Below, piece after piece: positions 24,501-35,740 of a DNA stretch of 64,000 nucleotides (position 1 is its first letter; each line of letters opens with the position of its first letter). A program made the translations under genes and the position numbers. The stretch comes from Paracyclopina nana (Eukaryota; Arthropoda; Copepoda; Cyclopoida; Cyclopettidae): the NCBI GenBank assembly GCA_019096065.1, contig JAGUCH010000002.1, positions 12,164,501-12,228,500 of the forward strand, in the 5' to 3' direction. The notes below the pieces were generated by a model, which had not been told where the DNA came from, searched no databases, and saw nothing but the letters and a program-made list of their open reading frames with translations.

Positions 24501-24999
24501 GGATGCAGCACAAACGCCATCGCAAGGAGTCGGGACGTCCAATGATGAAGCGTCAAGCACAGATGGCGACATTGAAGAAGTTGCAAAGGACGAGAGTGAT
24601 GAGGATTCCGAAGTCCTTACGCAGGCAGCTGCTCGTCGTTCACCTACTGTAAGATATTTGCAGATTCCTCCTTTAAGTCCAACAGCGTTATTGCAATGGC
24701 AACATTTTGAAATTCAATTCAAAGTTTGTTAGTAGTACGATAATTTGTTATCGTAATTTTTTACATGCAATGTTATTTTTACGTAAAAGTAGTATTCTTA
24801 CGTATTCAATTCATAAAAACGCACGTAAGCGCTGTACTTCCAAATTAAATCCTATATGACCTTCCATATATCACCTTTGCAGGACCCAGCAGCACAGATT
24901 GTCGGCATTGAAGGCTCCAGCACAACTGAGCCATCGGAGATCGTTGAGCAGCTTCAGATTGAGCGCCAAATTCAAAACGAGTCCAAGAAGAAGAAGTAG
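21514..24999 (+). CDS. Second transposon gene: 889-aa protein of unknown family, 9 exons
   Basis: Exons are 21514-21808, 21870-22246, 22308-22745, 22820-23086, 23187-23527, 23588-23858, 24010-24297, 24373-24648 and 24883-24999. All eight introns (60-234 bp) are GT-AG, six of them phase 0, and the frame is open to a TAG. Residues 1-100 form a compact N-terminal region. About 165-360 is rich in lysine, serine, alanine and acidic residues with several basic patches, fitting nuclear localisation and DNA or chromatin contact. About 370-760 looks globular and helical, 770-850 is acidic, and the protein ends in KKKK. I recognise no domain with confidence. The overall plan and the FFTRMAMAHLVWKH stretch weakly recall arthropod DUF4806-type proteins, unverified. 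Its position opposite the transposase suggests an accessory role like TnpA of CACTA elements (inference). Confidence 0.8.
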
Positions 25000-25630
25000 G
25001 TTTCTGAAAAGCATGCTTTCGAAGTCAACTGCACGTACAGCACCTTCGAAATTGCTTCTACTTCGTTATTGTAGTCATGTAAAAATTCTTGTCTTAAAAA
25101 ATAGTCACAATGTTGACGTGTAACATTTCAGTGATATGTATATGTGTGCTTTTTCCTTAAAATACTTTTGAACAAACAATAAATATCTGACATGACTAAA
25201 TTTATCATCAAAACTCATTCGAAAGGTGAAATTGTACAATTACAATTATGAAAAAGGTCAGCGCCGGCCCAAAATTCATTCCAAAGGCCATTAGTCCAAT
25301 AACATCCAAATAGCGTGGCCTTCAAAATCGGCTTTCAAAGGCCGCAATTTTTAGCCTCAAAAGTGCTTTGGGATAGCTTCTTCGGTTAACAATTTCGACT
25401 TCCACATACAGAATGGAATGACTTCCAAATGGCTTTGGAGTCAAACAGATTTTGTGCCAAATCTGAAATAAAAACAACTTTCTTTGAACATCCACAAAGC
25501 AGGAAATAAGTACTTTTAATACCCAACTTTCCGTTAGCTTTTTTGTTACGCTTGCAATAATAAGAAATGACTTCTAAAGTTACCAACGATACCTACTTTT
25601 AACCGACTTCTCGCTGACTACCCTACTTCA
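25000..25630. other. Right subterminal non-coding region of the transposon
   Basis: No gene is present. The first 180 bp are the 3' UTR of the second gene. From about 25260 there are short repeated words such as TTCCAAAGGCC, TTTCAAAGGCC and TTCCAAATGGC, and copies of ACTTCC (the complement of the left-end GGAAGT). The palindromic core AAGTACTT recurs at 25508-25515, 131 bp from the right end. These could be binding sites for element-encoded proteins; that is inference. Confidence 0.6.
25178..25183 (+). promoter_or_regulatory. Polyadenylation signal for the second transposon gene
   Basis: AATAAA lies 179 bp past the TAG stop of the nine-exon gene and before the subterminal repeats, on the expected strand. 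No better candidate lies closer to the stop. Confidence 0.6.
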
Positions 25631-25646
25631 AAAAGGGTTCGCTGGG
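25631..25646 (-). repeat. Right terminal inverted repeat
   Basis: AAAAGGGTTCGCTGGG is the exact reverse complement of the left end at 17653-17668. It is followed directly by the CA duplication and resumption of the satellite. Confidence 0.97.
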
Positions 25647-25648
25647 CA
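25647..25648. repeat. Target site duplication, right copy (CA)
   Basis: This is the second copy of the CA that precedes the element. From here the satellite continues in phase (CATGTCTGACTTG) with the monomer that was cut on the left side. Confidence 0.85.
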
Positions 25649-25861
25649 TGTCTGACTTGTCCCCAGAGTCCCTTGAGCCAGTGTGAATTTTCACATTTTT
25701 CGCCAATTTTCAGTTGGGTTAGGTTAGAAACTGGAGTGAGGTTAGGTTAGGTTTAGCTTTATGGCAGCCATTTTTGATCTCAGCACCAAACCAAATGCTG
25801 TTTTGAGGTTCCCAAGTCATGTCTGACTTGTCTACAGAGTCCCTTGAGCCAGTGTGAATTT

Positions 25862-27600
25862 TCACATTTTTTGCCAATTTTCAGTTGGTTTGGTTAGAAA
25901 CTGGAGTGAGGTTAGGTTAGGTTTAGCTTTATGGCAGCCATTTTTGATCTCAGCACCAAACCAAATGCTGTTTTGAGGTTCCCAAGTCATGTCTGACTTG
26001 TCCCCAGAGTCCCTTGAGCCAGTGTGAATTTTCACATTTTTCGCCAATTTTCAGTTCGGTTAGGTTAGAAACTGGAGTGAGGTTAAGTTAGGTTTAGCTT
26101 TATGGCAGCCATTTTTGATCTCAGCACCAAACCAAATGCTGTTTTGAGGTTCCCAAGTCATGTCTGACTTGTCCCCAGAGTCCCTTGAGCCAGTGTGAAT
26201 TTTCACATTTTTCGCCAATTTTCAGTTGGGTTAGGTTAGAAACTGGAGTGAGGTTAGGTTAGGTTTAGCTTTATGGCAGCCATTTTTGATCTCAGCACCA
26301 AACCAAATGCTGTTTTGAGGTTCCCAAGTCATGTCTGACTTGTCCCCAGAGTCCCTTGAGCCAGTGTGAATTTTCACATTTTTTGCCAATTTTCAGTTGG
26401 GTTAGGTTAGAAACTGGAGTGAGGTTAGGTTAGGTTTAGCTTTATGGCAGCCATTTTTGATCTCAGCACCAAACCAAATGCTGTTTTGAGGTTCCCAAGT
26501 CATGTCTGACTTGTCCCCAGAGTCCCTTGCGCCAGTGTGAATTTTCTTATTTTCCGCCAATTTTCAGTTGGGTTAGGTTAGAAACTGGAGTGAGGTTAGG
26601 TTAGGTTTAGCTTTATGGCAGCCATTTTTGATCTCAGCACCAAACCAAATGCTGTTTTGAGGTTCCCAAGTCATGTCTGACTTGTCCCCTGAGTCCCTTG
26701 AGCCAGTGTGAATTTTCACATTTTTTGCCAATTTTCAGTTCGGTTAGGTTAGAAACTGGAGTGAGGTTAGGTTAGGTTTAGCTTTATGGCAGCCATTTTT
26801 GATCTCAGCACCAAACCAAATGCTGTTTTGAGGTTCCCAAGTCATGTCTGACTTGTCTACAGAGTCCCTTGGGCCAGTGTGAATTTTCACATTTTTTGCC
26901 AATTTTCAGTTGGTTTGGTTAGAAACTGGAGTGAGGTTAGGTTAGGTTTAGCTTTATGGCAGCCATTTTTGATCTCAGCACCAAACCAAATGCTGTTTTG
27001 AGGTTCCCAAGTCATGTCTGACTTGTCCCCAGAGTCCCTTGAGCCAGTGTGAATTTTCACATTTTTCGCCAATTTTCAGTTCGGTTAGGTTAGAAACTGG
27101 AGTGAGGTTAAGTTAGGTTTAGCTTTATGGCAGCCATTTTTGATCTCAGCACCAAACCAAATGCTGTTTTGAGGTTCCCAAGTCATGTCTGACTTGTCCC
27201 CAGAGTCCCTTGAGCCAGTGTGAATTTTCACATTTTTCGCCAATTTTCAGTTGGGTTAGGTTAGAAACTGGAGTGAGGTTAGGTTAGGTTTAGCTTTATG
27301 GCAGCCATTTTTGATCTCAGCACCAAACCAAATGCTGTTTTGAGGTTCCCAAGTCATGTCTGACTTGTCCCCAGAGTCCCTTGAGCCAGTGTGAATTTTC
27401 ACATTTTTTGCCAATTTTCAGTTGGGTTAGGTTAGAAACTGGAGTGAGGTTAGGTTAGGTTTAGCTTTATGGCAGCCATTTTTGATCTCAGCACCAAACC
27501 AAATGCTGTTTTGAGGTTCCCAAGTCATGTCTGACTTGTCCCCAGAGTCCCTTGCGCCAGTGTGAATTTTCTTATTTTCCGCCAATTTTCAGTTGGGTTA
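25862..27600 (+). repeat. 1,025-bp hexameric higher-order repeat, about 1.7 copies
   Basis: Rare variants recur 1,025 bp apart: the CTTGCGCC plus TTCTTATTTTCC tail at 26526 and 27551, and the CTACAGAG/GGTTTGG monomers at about 25862 and 26887. The spacing equals six monomers. Outside these markers the copies still differ at a few sites (for example CCTTGAGCC against CCTTGGGCC beside the CTACAGAG variant), so the duplication is not brand new. Confidence 0.75.
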
Positions 27601-30559
27601 GGTTAGAAACTGGAGTGAGGTTAGGTTAGGTTTAGCTTTATGGCAGCCATTTTTGATCTCAGCACCAAACCAAATGCTGTTTTGAGGTTCCCAAGTCATG
27701 TCTGACTTGTCCCCTGAGTCCCTTGAGCCAGTGTGAATTTTCACATTTTTCGCCAATTTTCAGTTGGGTTAGGTTAGAAACTGGAGTGAGGTTAGGTTAG
27801 GTTTAGCTTTATGGCAGCCATTTTTGATCTCAGCACCAAACCAAATGCTGTTTTGAGGTTCCCAAGTCATGTCTGACTTGTCCCCAGAGTCCCTTGAGCC
27901 AGTGTGAATTTTCACATTTTTTGCCAATTTTCAGTTGGGTTAGGTTAGAAACTGAAGTGAGGTTAGGTTAGGTTTTAGCTTTATGGCAGCCATTTTTGAT
28001 CTCAGCACCAAACCAAATGCTGTTTTGAGGTTCCCAAGTCATGTCTGACTTGTCCCCAGAGTCCCTTGAGCCAGTGTGAATTTTGACATTTTTTGCCAAT
28101 TTTCAGTTGGGTTAGGTTAGAAACTGAAGTGAGGTTAGGTTAGGTTTTAGCTTTATGGCAGCCATTTTTGATCTCAGCACCAAACCAAATGCTGTTTTGA
28201 GGTTCCCAAGTCATGTCTGACTTGTCCCCAGAGTCCCTTGAGCCAGTGTGAATTTTCACATTTTTTGCCAATTTTCAGTTGGGTTAGGTTAGAAACTGGA
28301 GTGAGGTTAGGTTAGGTTTAGCTTTATGGCAGCCATTTTTGATCTCAGCACCAAACCAAATGCTGTTTTGAGGTTCCCAAGTCATGTCTGACTTGTCCCC
28401 AGAGTCCCTTGAGCCAGTGTGAATTTTCACATTTTTTGCCAATTTTCAGTTGGGTTAGGTTAGAAACTGAAGTGAGGTTAGGTTAGGTTTTAGCTTTATG
28501 GCAGCCATTTTTGATCTCAGCACCAAACCAAATGCTGTTTTGAGGTTCCCAAGTCATGTCTGACTTGTCCCAAGAGTCCCTTGAGCCAGTGTGAATTTTG
28601 ACATTTTTCGCCAATTTTCAGTTGGGTTAGGTTAGAAACTGAAGTGAGGTTAGGTTAGGTTTTAGCTTTATGGCAGCCATTTTTGATCTCAGCACCAAAC
28701 CAAATGCTGTTTTGAGGTTCCCAAGTCATGTCTGACTTGTCCCCAGAGTCCCTTGAGCCAGTGTGAATTTTCACATTTTTTGCCAATTTTCAGTTGGGTT
28801 AGGTTAGAAACTGGAGTGAGGTTAGGTTAGGTTTAGCTTTATGGCAGCCATTTTTGATCTCAGCACCAAACCAAATGCTGTTTTGAGGTTCCCAAGTCAT
28901 GTCTGACTTGTCCCCAGAGTCCCTTGAGCCAGTGTGAATTTTCACATTTTTTGCCAATTTTCAGTTGGTTTGGTTAGAAACTGGAGTGAGGTTAGGTTAG
29001 GTTTAGCTTTATGGCAGCCATTTTTGATCTCAGCACCAAACCAAATGCTGTTTTGAGGTTCCCAAGTCATGTCTGACTTGTCCCCAGAGTCCCTTGAGCC
29101 AGTGTGAATTTTCACATTTTTTGCCAATTTTCAGTTGGGTTAGGTTAGAAACTGGAGTGAGGTTAGGTTAGGTTTAGCTTTATGGCAGCCATTTTTGATC
29201 TCAGCACCAGAACCAAATGCTGTTTTGAGGTTCCCAAGTCATGTCTGACTTGTCCCCAGAGTCCCTTGAGCCAGTGTGAATTTTCACATTTTTTCCAATT
29301 TTCAGTTGGGTTAGGTTAGAAACTGGAGTGAGGTTAGGTTAGGTTTAGCTTTATGGCAGCCATTTTTGATCTCAGCACCAAACCAAATGCTGTTTTGAGG
29401 TTCCCTAGTCATGTCTGACTTGTCCCCAGAATCCCTTGAGCCAGTGTGAATTTTGACATTTTTTGCCAATTTTCAGTTGGGTTAGGTTAGAAACTGGAGT
29501 GAGGTTAGGTTAGGTTTAGCTTTATGGCAGCCATTTTTGATCTCAGCACCAAACCAAATGCTGTTTTGAGGTTCCCAAGTCATGTCTGACTTGTCCCCAG
29601 AGTCCCTTGAGCCAGTGTGAATTTTCACATTTTTCGCCAATTTTCAGTTGGGTTAGGTTAGAAACTGGAGTGAGGTTAGGTTAGGTTTAGCTTTATGGCA
29701 GCCATTTTTGATCTCAGCACCAAACCAAATGCTGTTTTGAGGTTCCCTAGTCATGTCTGACTTGTCCCCAGAATCCCTTGAGCCAGTGTGAATTTTGACA
29801 TTTTTTGCCAATTTTCAGTTGGGTTAGGTTAGAAACTGGAGTGAGGTTAGGTTAGGTTTAGCTTTATGGCAGCCATTTTTGATCTCAGCACCAAACCAAA
29901 TGCTGTTTTGAGGTTCCCAAGTCATGTCTGACTTGTCCCCAGAGTCCCTTGAGCCAGTGTGAATTTTCACATTTTTCGCCAATTTTCAGTTGGGTTAGGT
30001 TAGAAACTGGAGTGAGGTTAGGTTAGGTTTAGCTTTATGGCAGCCATTTTTGATCTCAGCACCAAACCAAATGCTGTTTTGAGGTTCCCAAGTCATGTCT
30101 GACTTGTCCCCAGAGTCCCTTGAGCCAGTGTGAATTTTCACATTTTTTGCCAATTTTCAGTTGGGTTAGGTTAGAAACTGAAGTGAGGTTAGGTTAGGTT
30201 TTAGCTTTATGGCAGCCATTTTTGATCTCAGCACCAAACCAAATGCTGTTTTGAGGTTCCCAAGTCATGTCTGACTTGTCCCCAGAGTCCCTTGAGCCAG
30301 TGTGAATTTTCACATTTTTTGCCAATTTTCAGTTGGGTTAGGTTAGAAACTGGAGTGAGGTTAGGTTAGGTTTAGCTTTATGGCAGCCATTTTTGATCTC
30401 AGCACCAAACCAAATGCTGTTTTGAGGTTCCCAAGTCATGTCTGACTTGTCTACTGAGTCCCTTGGGCCAGTGTGAATTTTCACATTTTTTGCCAATTTT
30501 CAGTTGGTTTGGTTAGAAACTGTAGTGAGGTTAGGTTAGGTTTAGCTTTATGGCAGCCA

Positions 30560-33500
30560 TTTTTGATCTCAGCACCAAACCAAATGCTGTTTTGAGGTTC
30601 CCAAGTCATGTCTGACTTGTCCCCAGAGTCCCTTGAGCCAGTGTGAATTTTCACATTTTTTGCCAATTTTCAGTTGGGTTAGGTTAGAAACTGGAGTGAG
30701 GTTAGGTTAGGTTTAGCTTTATGGCAGCCATTTTTGATCTCAGCACCAAACCAAATGCTGTTTTGAGGTTCCCAAGTCATGTCTGACTTGTCCCCAGAGT
30801 CCCTTGAGCCAGTGTGAATTTTCACATTTTTTGCCAATTTTCAGTTGGTTTGGTTAGAAACTGGAGTGAGGTTAGGTTAGGTTTAGCTTTATGGCAGCCA
30901 TTTTTGATCTCAGCACCAAACCAAATGCTGTTTTGAGGTTCCCAAGTCATGTCTGACTTGTCCCCAGAGTCCCTTGAGCCAGTGTGAATTTTCACATTTT
31001 TTGCCAATTTTCAGTTCGGTTAGGTTAGAAACTGGAGTGAGGTTAGGTTAGGTTTAGCTTTATGGCAGCCATTTTTTATCTCAGCACCAAACCAAATGCT
31101 GTTTTGAGGTTCCCAAGTCATGTCTGACTTGTCCCCAGAGTCCCTTGAGCCAGTGTGAATTTTCACATTTTTTGCCAATTTTCAGTTGGGTTAGGTTAGA
31201 AACTGGAGTGAGGTTAGGTTAGGTTTAGCTTTATGGCAGCCATTTTTTATCTCAGCACCAAACCAAATGCTGTTTTGAGGTTCCCAAGTCATGTCTGACT
31301 TGTCCCCAGAGTCCCTTGAGCCAGTGTGAATTTTCACATTTTTTGCCAATTTTCAGTTGGGTTAGGTTAGAAACTGGAGTGAGGTTAGATTAGGTTTAGC
31401 TTTATGGCAGCCATTTTTGATCTCAGCACCAAACCAAATGCTGTTTTGAGGTTCCCAAGTCATGTCTGACTTGTCCCCAGAGTCCCTTGAGCCAGTGTGA
31501 ATTTTCACATTTTTTGCCAATTTTCAGTTGGGTTAGGTTAGAAACTGGAGTGAGGTTAGGTTAGGTTTAGCTTTATGGCAGCCATTTTTGATCTCAGCAC
31601 CAAACCAAATGCTGTTTTGAGGTTCCCAAGTCATGTCTGACTTGTCCCCAGAGTCCCTAGAGCCAGTGTGAATTTTCTTATTTTCCGCCAATTTTCAGTT
31701 CGGTTAGGTTAGAAACTGGAGTGAGGTTAGGTTGGGTTTAGCTTTATGGCAGCCATTTTTGATCTCAGCACCAAACCAAATGCTGTTTTGAGGTTCCCAA
31801 TTCATGTCTGACTTGTCCCCAGAGTCCCTTGAGCCAGTGTGAATTTTCACATTTTTTGCCAATTTTCAGTTGGGTTAGGTTAGAAACTGGAGTGGGGTTA
31901 GGTTAGGTTTAGCTTTATGGCAGCCATTTTTGATCTCAGCACCAAACCAAATGCTGTTTTGAGGTTCCCAAGTCATGTCTGACTTGTCCCCAGAGTCCCT
32001 TGAGCCAGTGTGAATTTTCACATTTTTTGCCAATTTTCAGTTGGGTTAGGTTAGAAACTGAAGTGAGGTTAGGTTAGATTTTAGCTTTATGGCAGCCATT
32101 TTTGATCTCAGCACCAAACCAAATGCTGTTTTGAGGTTCCCAAGTCATGTCTGACTTGTCCCCAGAGTCCCTTGAGCCAGTGTGAATTTTCACATTTTTT
32201 GCCAATTTTCAGTTGGGTTAGGTTAGAAACTGGAGTGAGGTTAGGTTAGGTTTAGCTTTATGGCAGCCATTTTTGATCTCAGCACCAAACCAAATGCTGT
32301 TTTGAGGTTCCCAAGTCATGTCTGACTTGTCCCCAGAGTCCCTTGAGCCAGTGTGAATTTTCACATTTTTTGCCAATTTTCAGTTGGGTTAGGTTAGAAA
32401 CTGAAGTGAGGTTAGGTTAGGTTTTAGCTTTATGGCAGCCATTTTTGATCTCAGCACCAAACCAAATGCTGTTTTGAGGTTCCCAAGTCATGTCTGACTT
32501 GTCCCCAGAGTCCCTTGAGCCAGTGTGAATTTTGACATTTTTCGCCAATTTTCAGTTGGGTTAGGTTAGAAACTGAAGTGAGGTTAGGTTAGGTTTTAGC
32601 TTTATGGCAGCCATTTTTGATCTCAGCACCAAACCAAATGCTGTTTTGAGGTTCCCAAGTCATGTCTGACTTGTCCCCAGAGTCCCTTGAGCCAGTGTGA
32701 ATTTTCACATTTTTTGCCAATTTTCAGTTGGGTTAGGTTAGAAACTGGAGTGAGGTTAGGTTAGGTTTAGCTTTATGGCAGCCATTTTTGATCTCAGCAC
32801 CAAACCAAATGCTGTTTTGAGGTTCCCAAGTCATGTCTGACTTGTCCCCAGAGTCCCTTGAGCCAGTGTGAATTTTCACATTTTTTGCCAATTTTCAGTT
32901 GGTTTGGTTAGAAACTGGAGTGAGGTTAGGTTAGGTTTAGCTTTATGGCAGCCATTTTTGATCTCAGCACCAAACCAAATGCTGTTTTGAGGTTCCCAAG
33001 TCATGTCTGACTTGTCCCCAGAGTCCCTAGAGCCAGTGTGAATTTTCTTATTTTCCGCCAATTTTCAGTTCGGTTAGGTTAGAAACTGGAGTGAGGTTAG
33101 GTTGGGTTTAGCTTTATGGCAGCCATTTTTGATCTCAGCACCAAACCAAATGCTGTTTTGAGGTTCCCAATTCATGTCTGACTTGTCCCCAGAGTCCCTT
33201 GAGCCAGTGTGAATTTTCACATTTTTTGCCAATTTTCAGTTGGGTTAGGTTAGAAACTGGAGTGAGGTTAGGTTAGGTTTAGCTTTATGGCAGCCATTTT
33301 TGATCTCAGCACCAAACCAAATGCTGTTTTGAGGTTCCCAAGTCATGTCTGACTTGTCCCCAGAGTCCCTTGAGCCAGTGTGAATTTTCACATTTTTTGC
33401 CAATTTTCAGTTGGGTTAGGTTAGAAACTGGAGTGAGGTTAGGTTAGGTTTAGCTTTATGGCAGCCATTTTTGATCTCAGCACCAAACCAAATGCTGTTT

Positions 33501-35740
33501 TGAGGTTCCCAAGTCATGTCTGACTTGTCCCCAGAGTCCCTTGAGCCAGTGTGAATTTTCACATTTTTTGCCAATTTTCAGTTGGTTTGGTTAGAAACTG
33601 GAGTGAGGTTAGGTTAGGTTTAGCTTTATGGCAGCCATTTTTGATCTCAGCACCAAACCAAATGCTGTTTTGAGGTTCCCAAGTCATGTCTGACTTGTCC
33701 CCAGAGTCCCTTGAGCCAGTGTGAATTTTCACATTTTTTGCCAATTTTCAGTTCGGTTAGGTTAGAAACTGGAGTGAGGTTAGGTTAGGTTTAGCTTTAT
33801 GGCAGCCATTTTTTATCTCAGCACCAAACCAAATGCTGTTTTGAGGTTCCCAAGTCATGTCTGACTTGTCCCCAGAGTCCCTTGAGCCAGTGTGAATTTT
33901 CACATTTTTTGCCAATTTTCAGTTGGGTTAGGTTAGAAACTGGAGTGAGGTTAGGTTAGGTTTAGCTTTATGGCAGCCATTTTTTATCTCAGCACCAAAC
34001 CAAATGCTGTTTTGAGGTTCCCAAGTCATGTCTGACTTGTCCCCAGAGTCCCTTGAGCCAGTGTGAATTTTCACATTTTTTGCCAATTTTCAGTTGGGTT
34101 AGGTTAGAAACTGGAGTGAGGTTAGATTAGGTTTAGCTTTATGGCAGCCATTTTTGATCTCAGCACCAAACCAAATGCTGTTTTGAGGTTCCCAAGTCAT
34201 GTCTGACTTGTCCCCAGAGTCCCTTGAGCCAGTGTGAATTTTCACATTTTTTGCCAATTTTCAGTTGGGTTAGGTTAGAAACTGGAGTGAGGTTAGGTTA
34301 GGTTTAGCTTTATGGCAGCCATTTTTGATCTCAGCACCAAACCAAATGCTGTTTTGAGGTTCCCAAGTCATGTCTGACTTGTCCCCAGAGTCCCTAGAGC
34401 CAGTGTGAATTTTCTTATTTTCCGCCAATTTTCAGTTCGGTTAGGTTAGAAACTGGAGTGAGGTTAGGTTGGGTTTAGCTTTATGGCAGCCATTTTTGAT
34501 CTCAGCACCAAACCAAATGCTGTTTTGAGGTTCCCAATTCATGTCTGACTTGTCCCCAGAGTCCCTTGAGCCAGTGTGAATTTTCACATTTTTTGCCAAT
34601 TTTCAGTTGGGTTAGGTTAGAAACTGGAGTGGGGTTAGGTTAGGTTTAGCTTTATGGCAGCCATTTTTGATCTCAGCACCAAACCAAATGCTGTTTTGAG
34701 GTTCCCAAGTCATGTCTGACTTGTCCCCAGAGTCCCTTGAGCCAGTGTGAATTTTCACATTTTTTGCCAATTTTCAGTTGGGTTAGGTTAGAAACTGAAG
34801 TGAGGTTAGGTTAGGTTTTAGCTTTATGGCAGCCATTTTTGATCTCAGCACCAAACCAAATGCTGTTTTGAGGTTCCCAAGTCATGTCTGACTTGTCCCC
34901 AGAGTCCCTTGAGCCAGTGTGAATTTTCACATTTTTTGCCAATTTTCAGTTGGGTTAGGTTAGAAACTGGAGTGAGGTTAGGTTAGGTTTAGCTTTATGG
35001 CAGCCATTTTTGATCTCAGCACCAAACCAAATGCTGTTTTGAGGTTCCCAAGTCATGTCTGACTTGTCCCCAGAGTCCCTTGAGCCAGTGTGAATTTTCA
35101 CATTTTTTGCCAATTTTCAGTTGGGTTAGGTTAGAAACTGAAGTGAGGTTAGGTTAGGTTTTAGCTTTATGGCAGCCATTTTTGATCTCAGCACCAAACC
35201 AAATGCTGTTTTGAGGTTCCCAAGTCATGTCTGACTTGTCCCCAGAGTCCCTTGAGCCAGTGTGAATTTTGACATTTTTCGCCAATTTTCAGTTGGGTTA
35301 GGTTAGAAACTGAAGTGAGGTTAGGTTAGGTTTTAGCTTTATGGCAGCCATTTTTGATCTCAGCACCAAACCAAATGCTGTTTTGAGGTTCCCAAGTCAT
35401 GTCTGACTTGTCCCCAGAGTCCCTTGAGCCAGTGTGAATTTTCACATTTTTTGCCAATTTTCAGTTGGGTTAGGTTAGAAACTGGAGTGAGGTTAGGTTA
35501 GGTTTAGCTTTATGGCAGCCATTTTTGATCTCAGCACCAAACCAAATGCTGTTTTGAGGTTCCCAAGTCATGTCTGACTTGTCCCCAGAGTCCCTTGAGC
35601 CAGTGTGAATTTTCACATTTTTTGCCAATTTTCAGTTGGTTTGGTTAGAAACTGGAGTGAGGTTAGGTTAGGTTTAGCTTTATGGCAGCCATTTTTGATC
35701 TCAGCACCAAACCAAATGCTGTTTTGAGGTTCCCAAGTCA
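30560..35740 (+). repeat. About 2.4-kb segment duplicated at a 2,737-bp offset (16 monomers)
   Basis: A series of rare markers repeats with exactly 2,737 bp spacing: CCCTAGAGCC at 31651 and 34388, GGGGTTAGG near 31893 and 34630, TTAGATTAGG near 31385 and 34122, the TTTGACATTTTTCG tail near 32530 and 35267, and GGTTTGG monomers at 30822/33559 and 32876/35613. I noticed one difference (TTAGATTTTA near 32070 against TTAGGTTTTA). The match fades before 30540 and after about 35740. Part of the marker series reappears at 37370-38250, offset about 3,594 bp (21 monomers) from the second copy. Confidence 0.8.

Larger units (their letters stand above)
17653..25646 (+). mobile_element. EnSpm/CMC-type DNA transposon, 7,994 bp, structurally complete
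   Basis: The insertion interrupts one satellite monomer and is bounded by perfect 16-bp terminal inverted repeats starting CCCAGCGAACCC, with a CA duplication outside. Inside are two divergent genes, a transposase on the minus strand (18121-20927) and a nine-exon second gene on the plus strand (21514-24999), around a shared promoter region. About 450 bp on the left and 630 bp on the right are subterminal, non-coding and rich in GGAAGT-like motifs. The transposase relates it to the Tnp2/EnSpm group, but the ends start with CCC rather than the CACTA or CACTG of classical members, so the exact subfamily is open. Both genes read through without a stop, and base composition and exon structure differ sharply from the surrounding satellite. 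Confidence 0.95.

Noticed and set aside
17653..25646. Two independent insertions (one per gene)
   Set aside because: The only inverted ends and target duplication enclose both genes, and no internal pair of ends or satellite remnant separates them.
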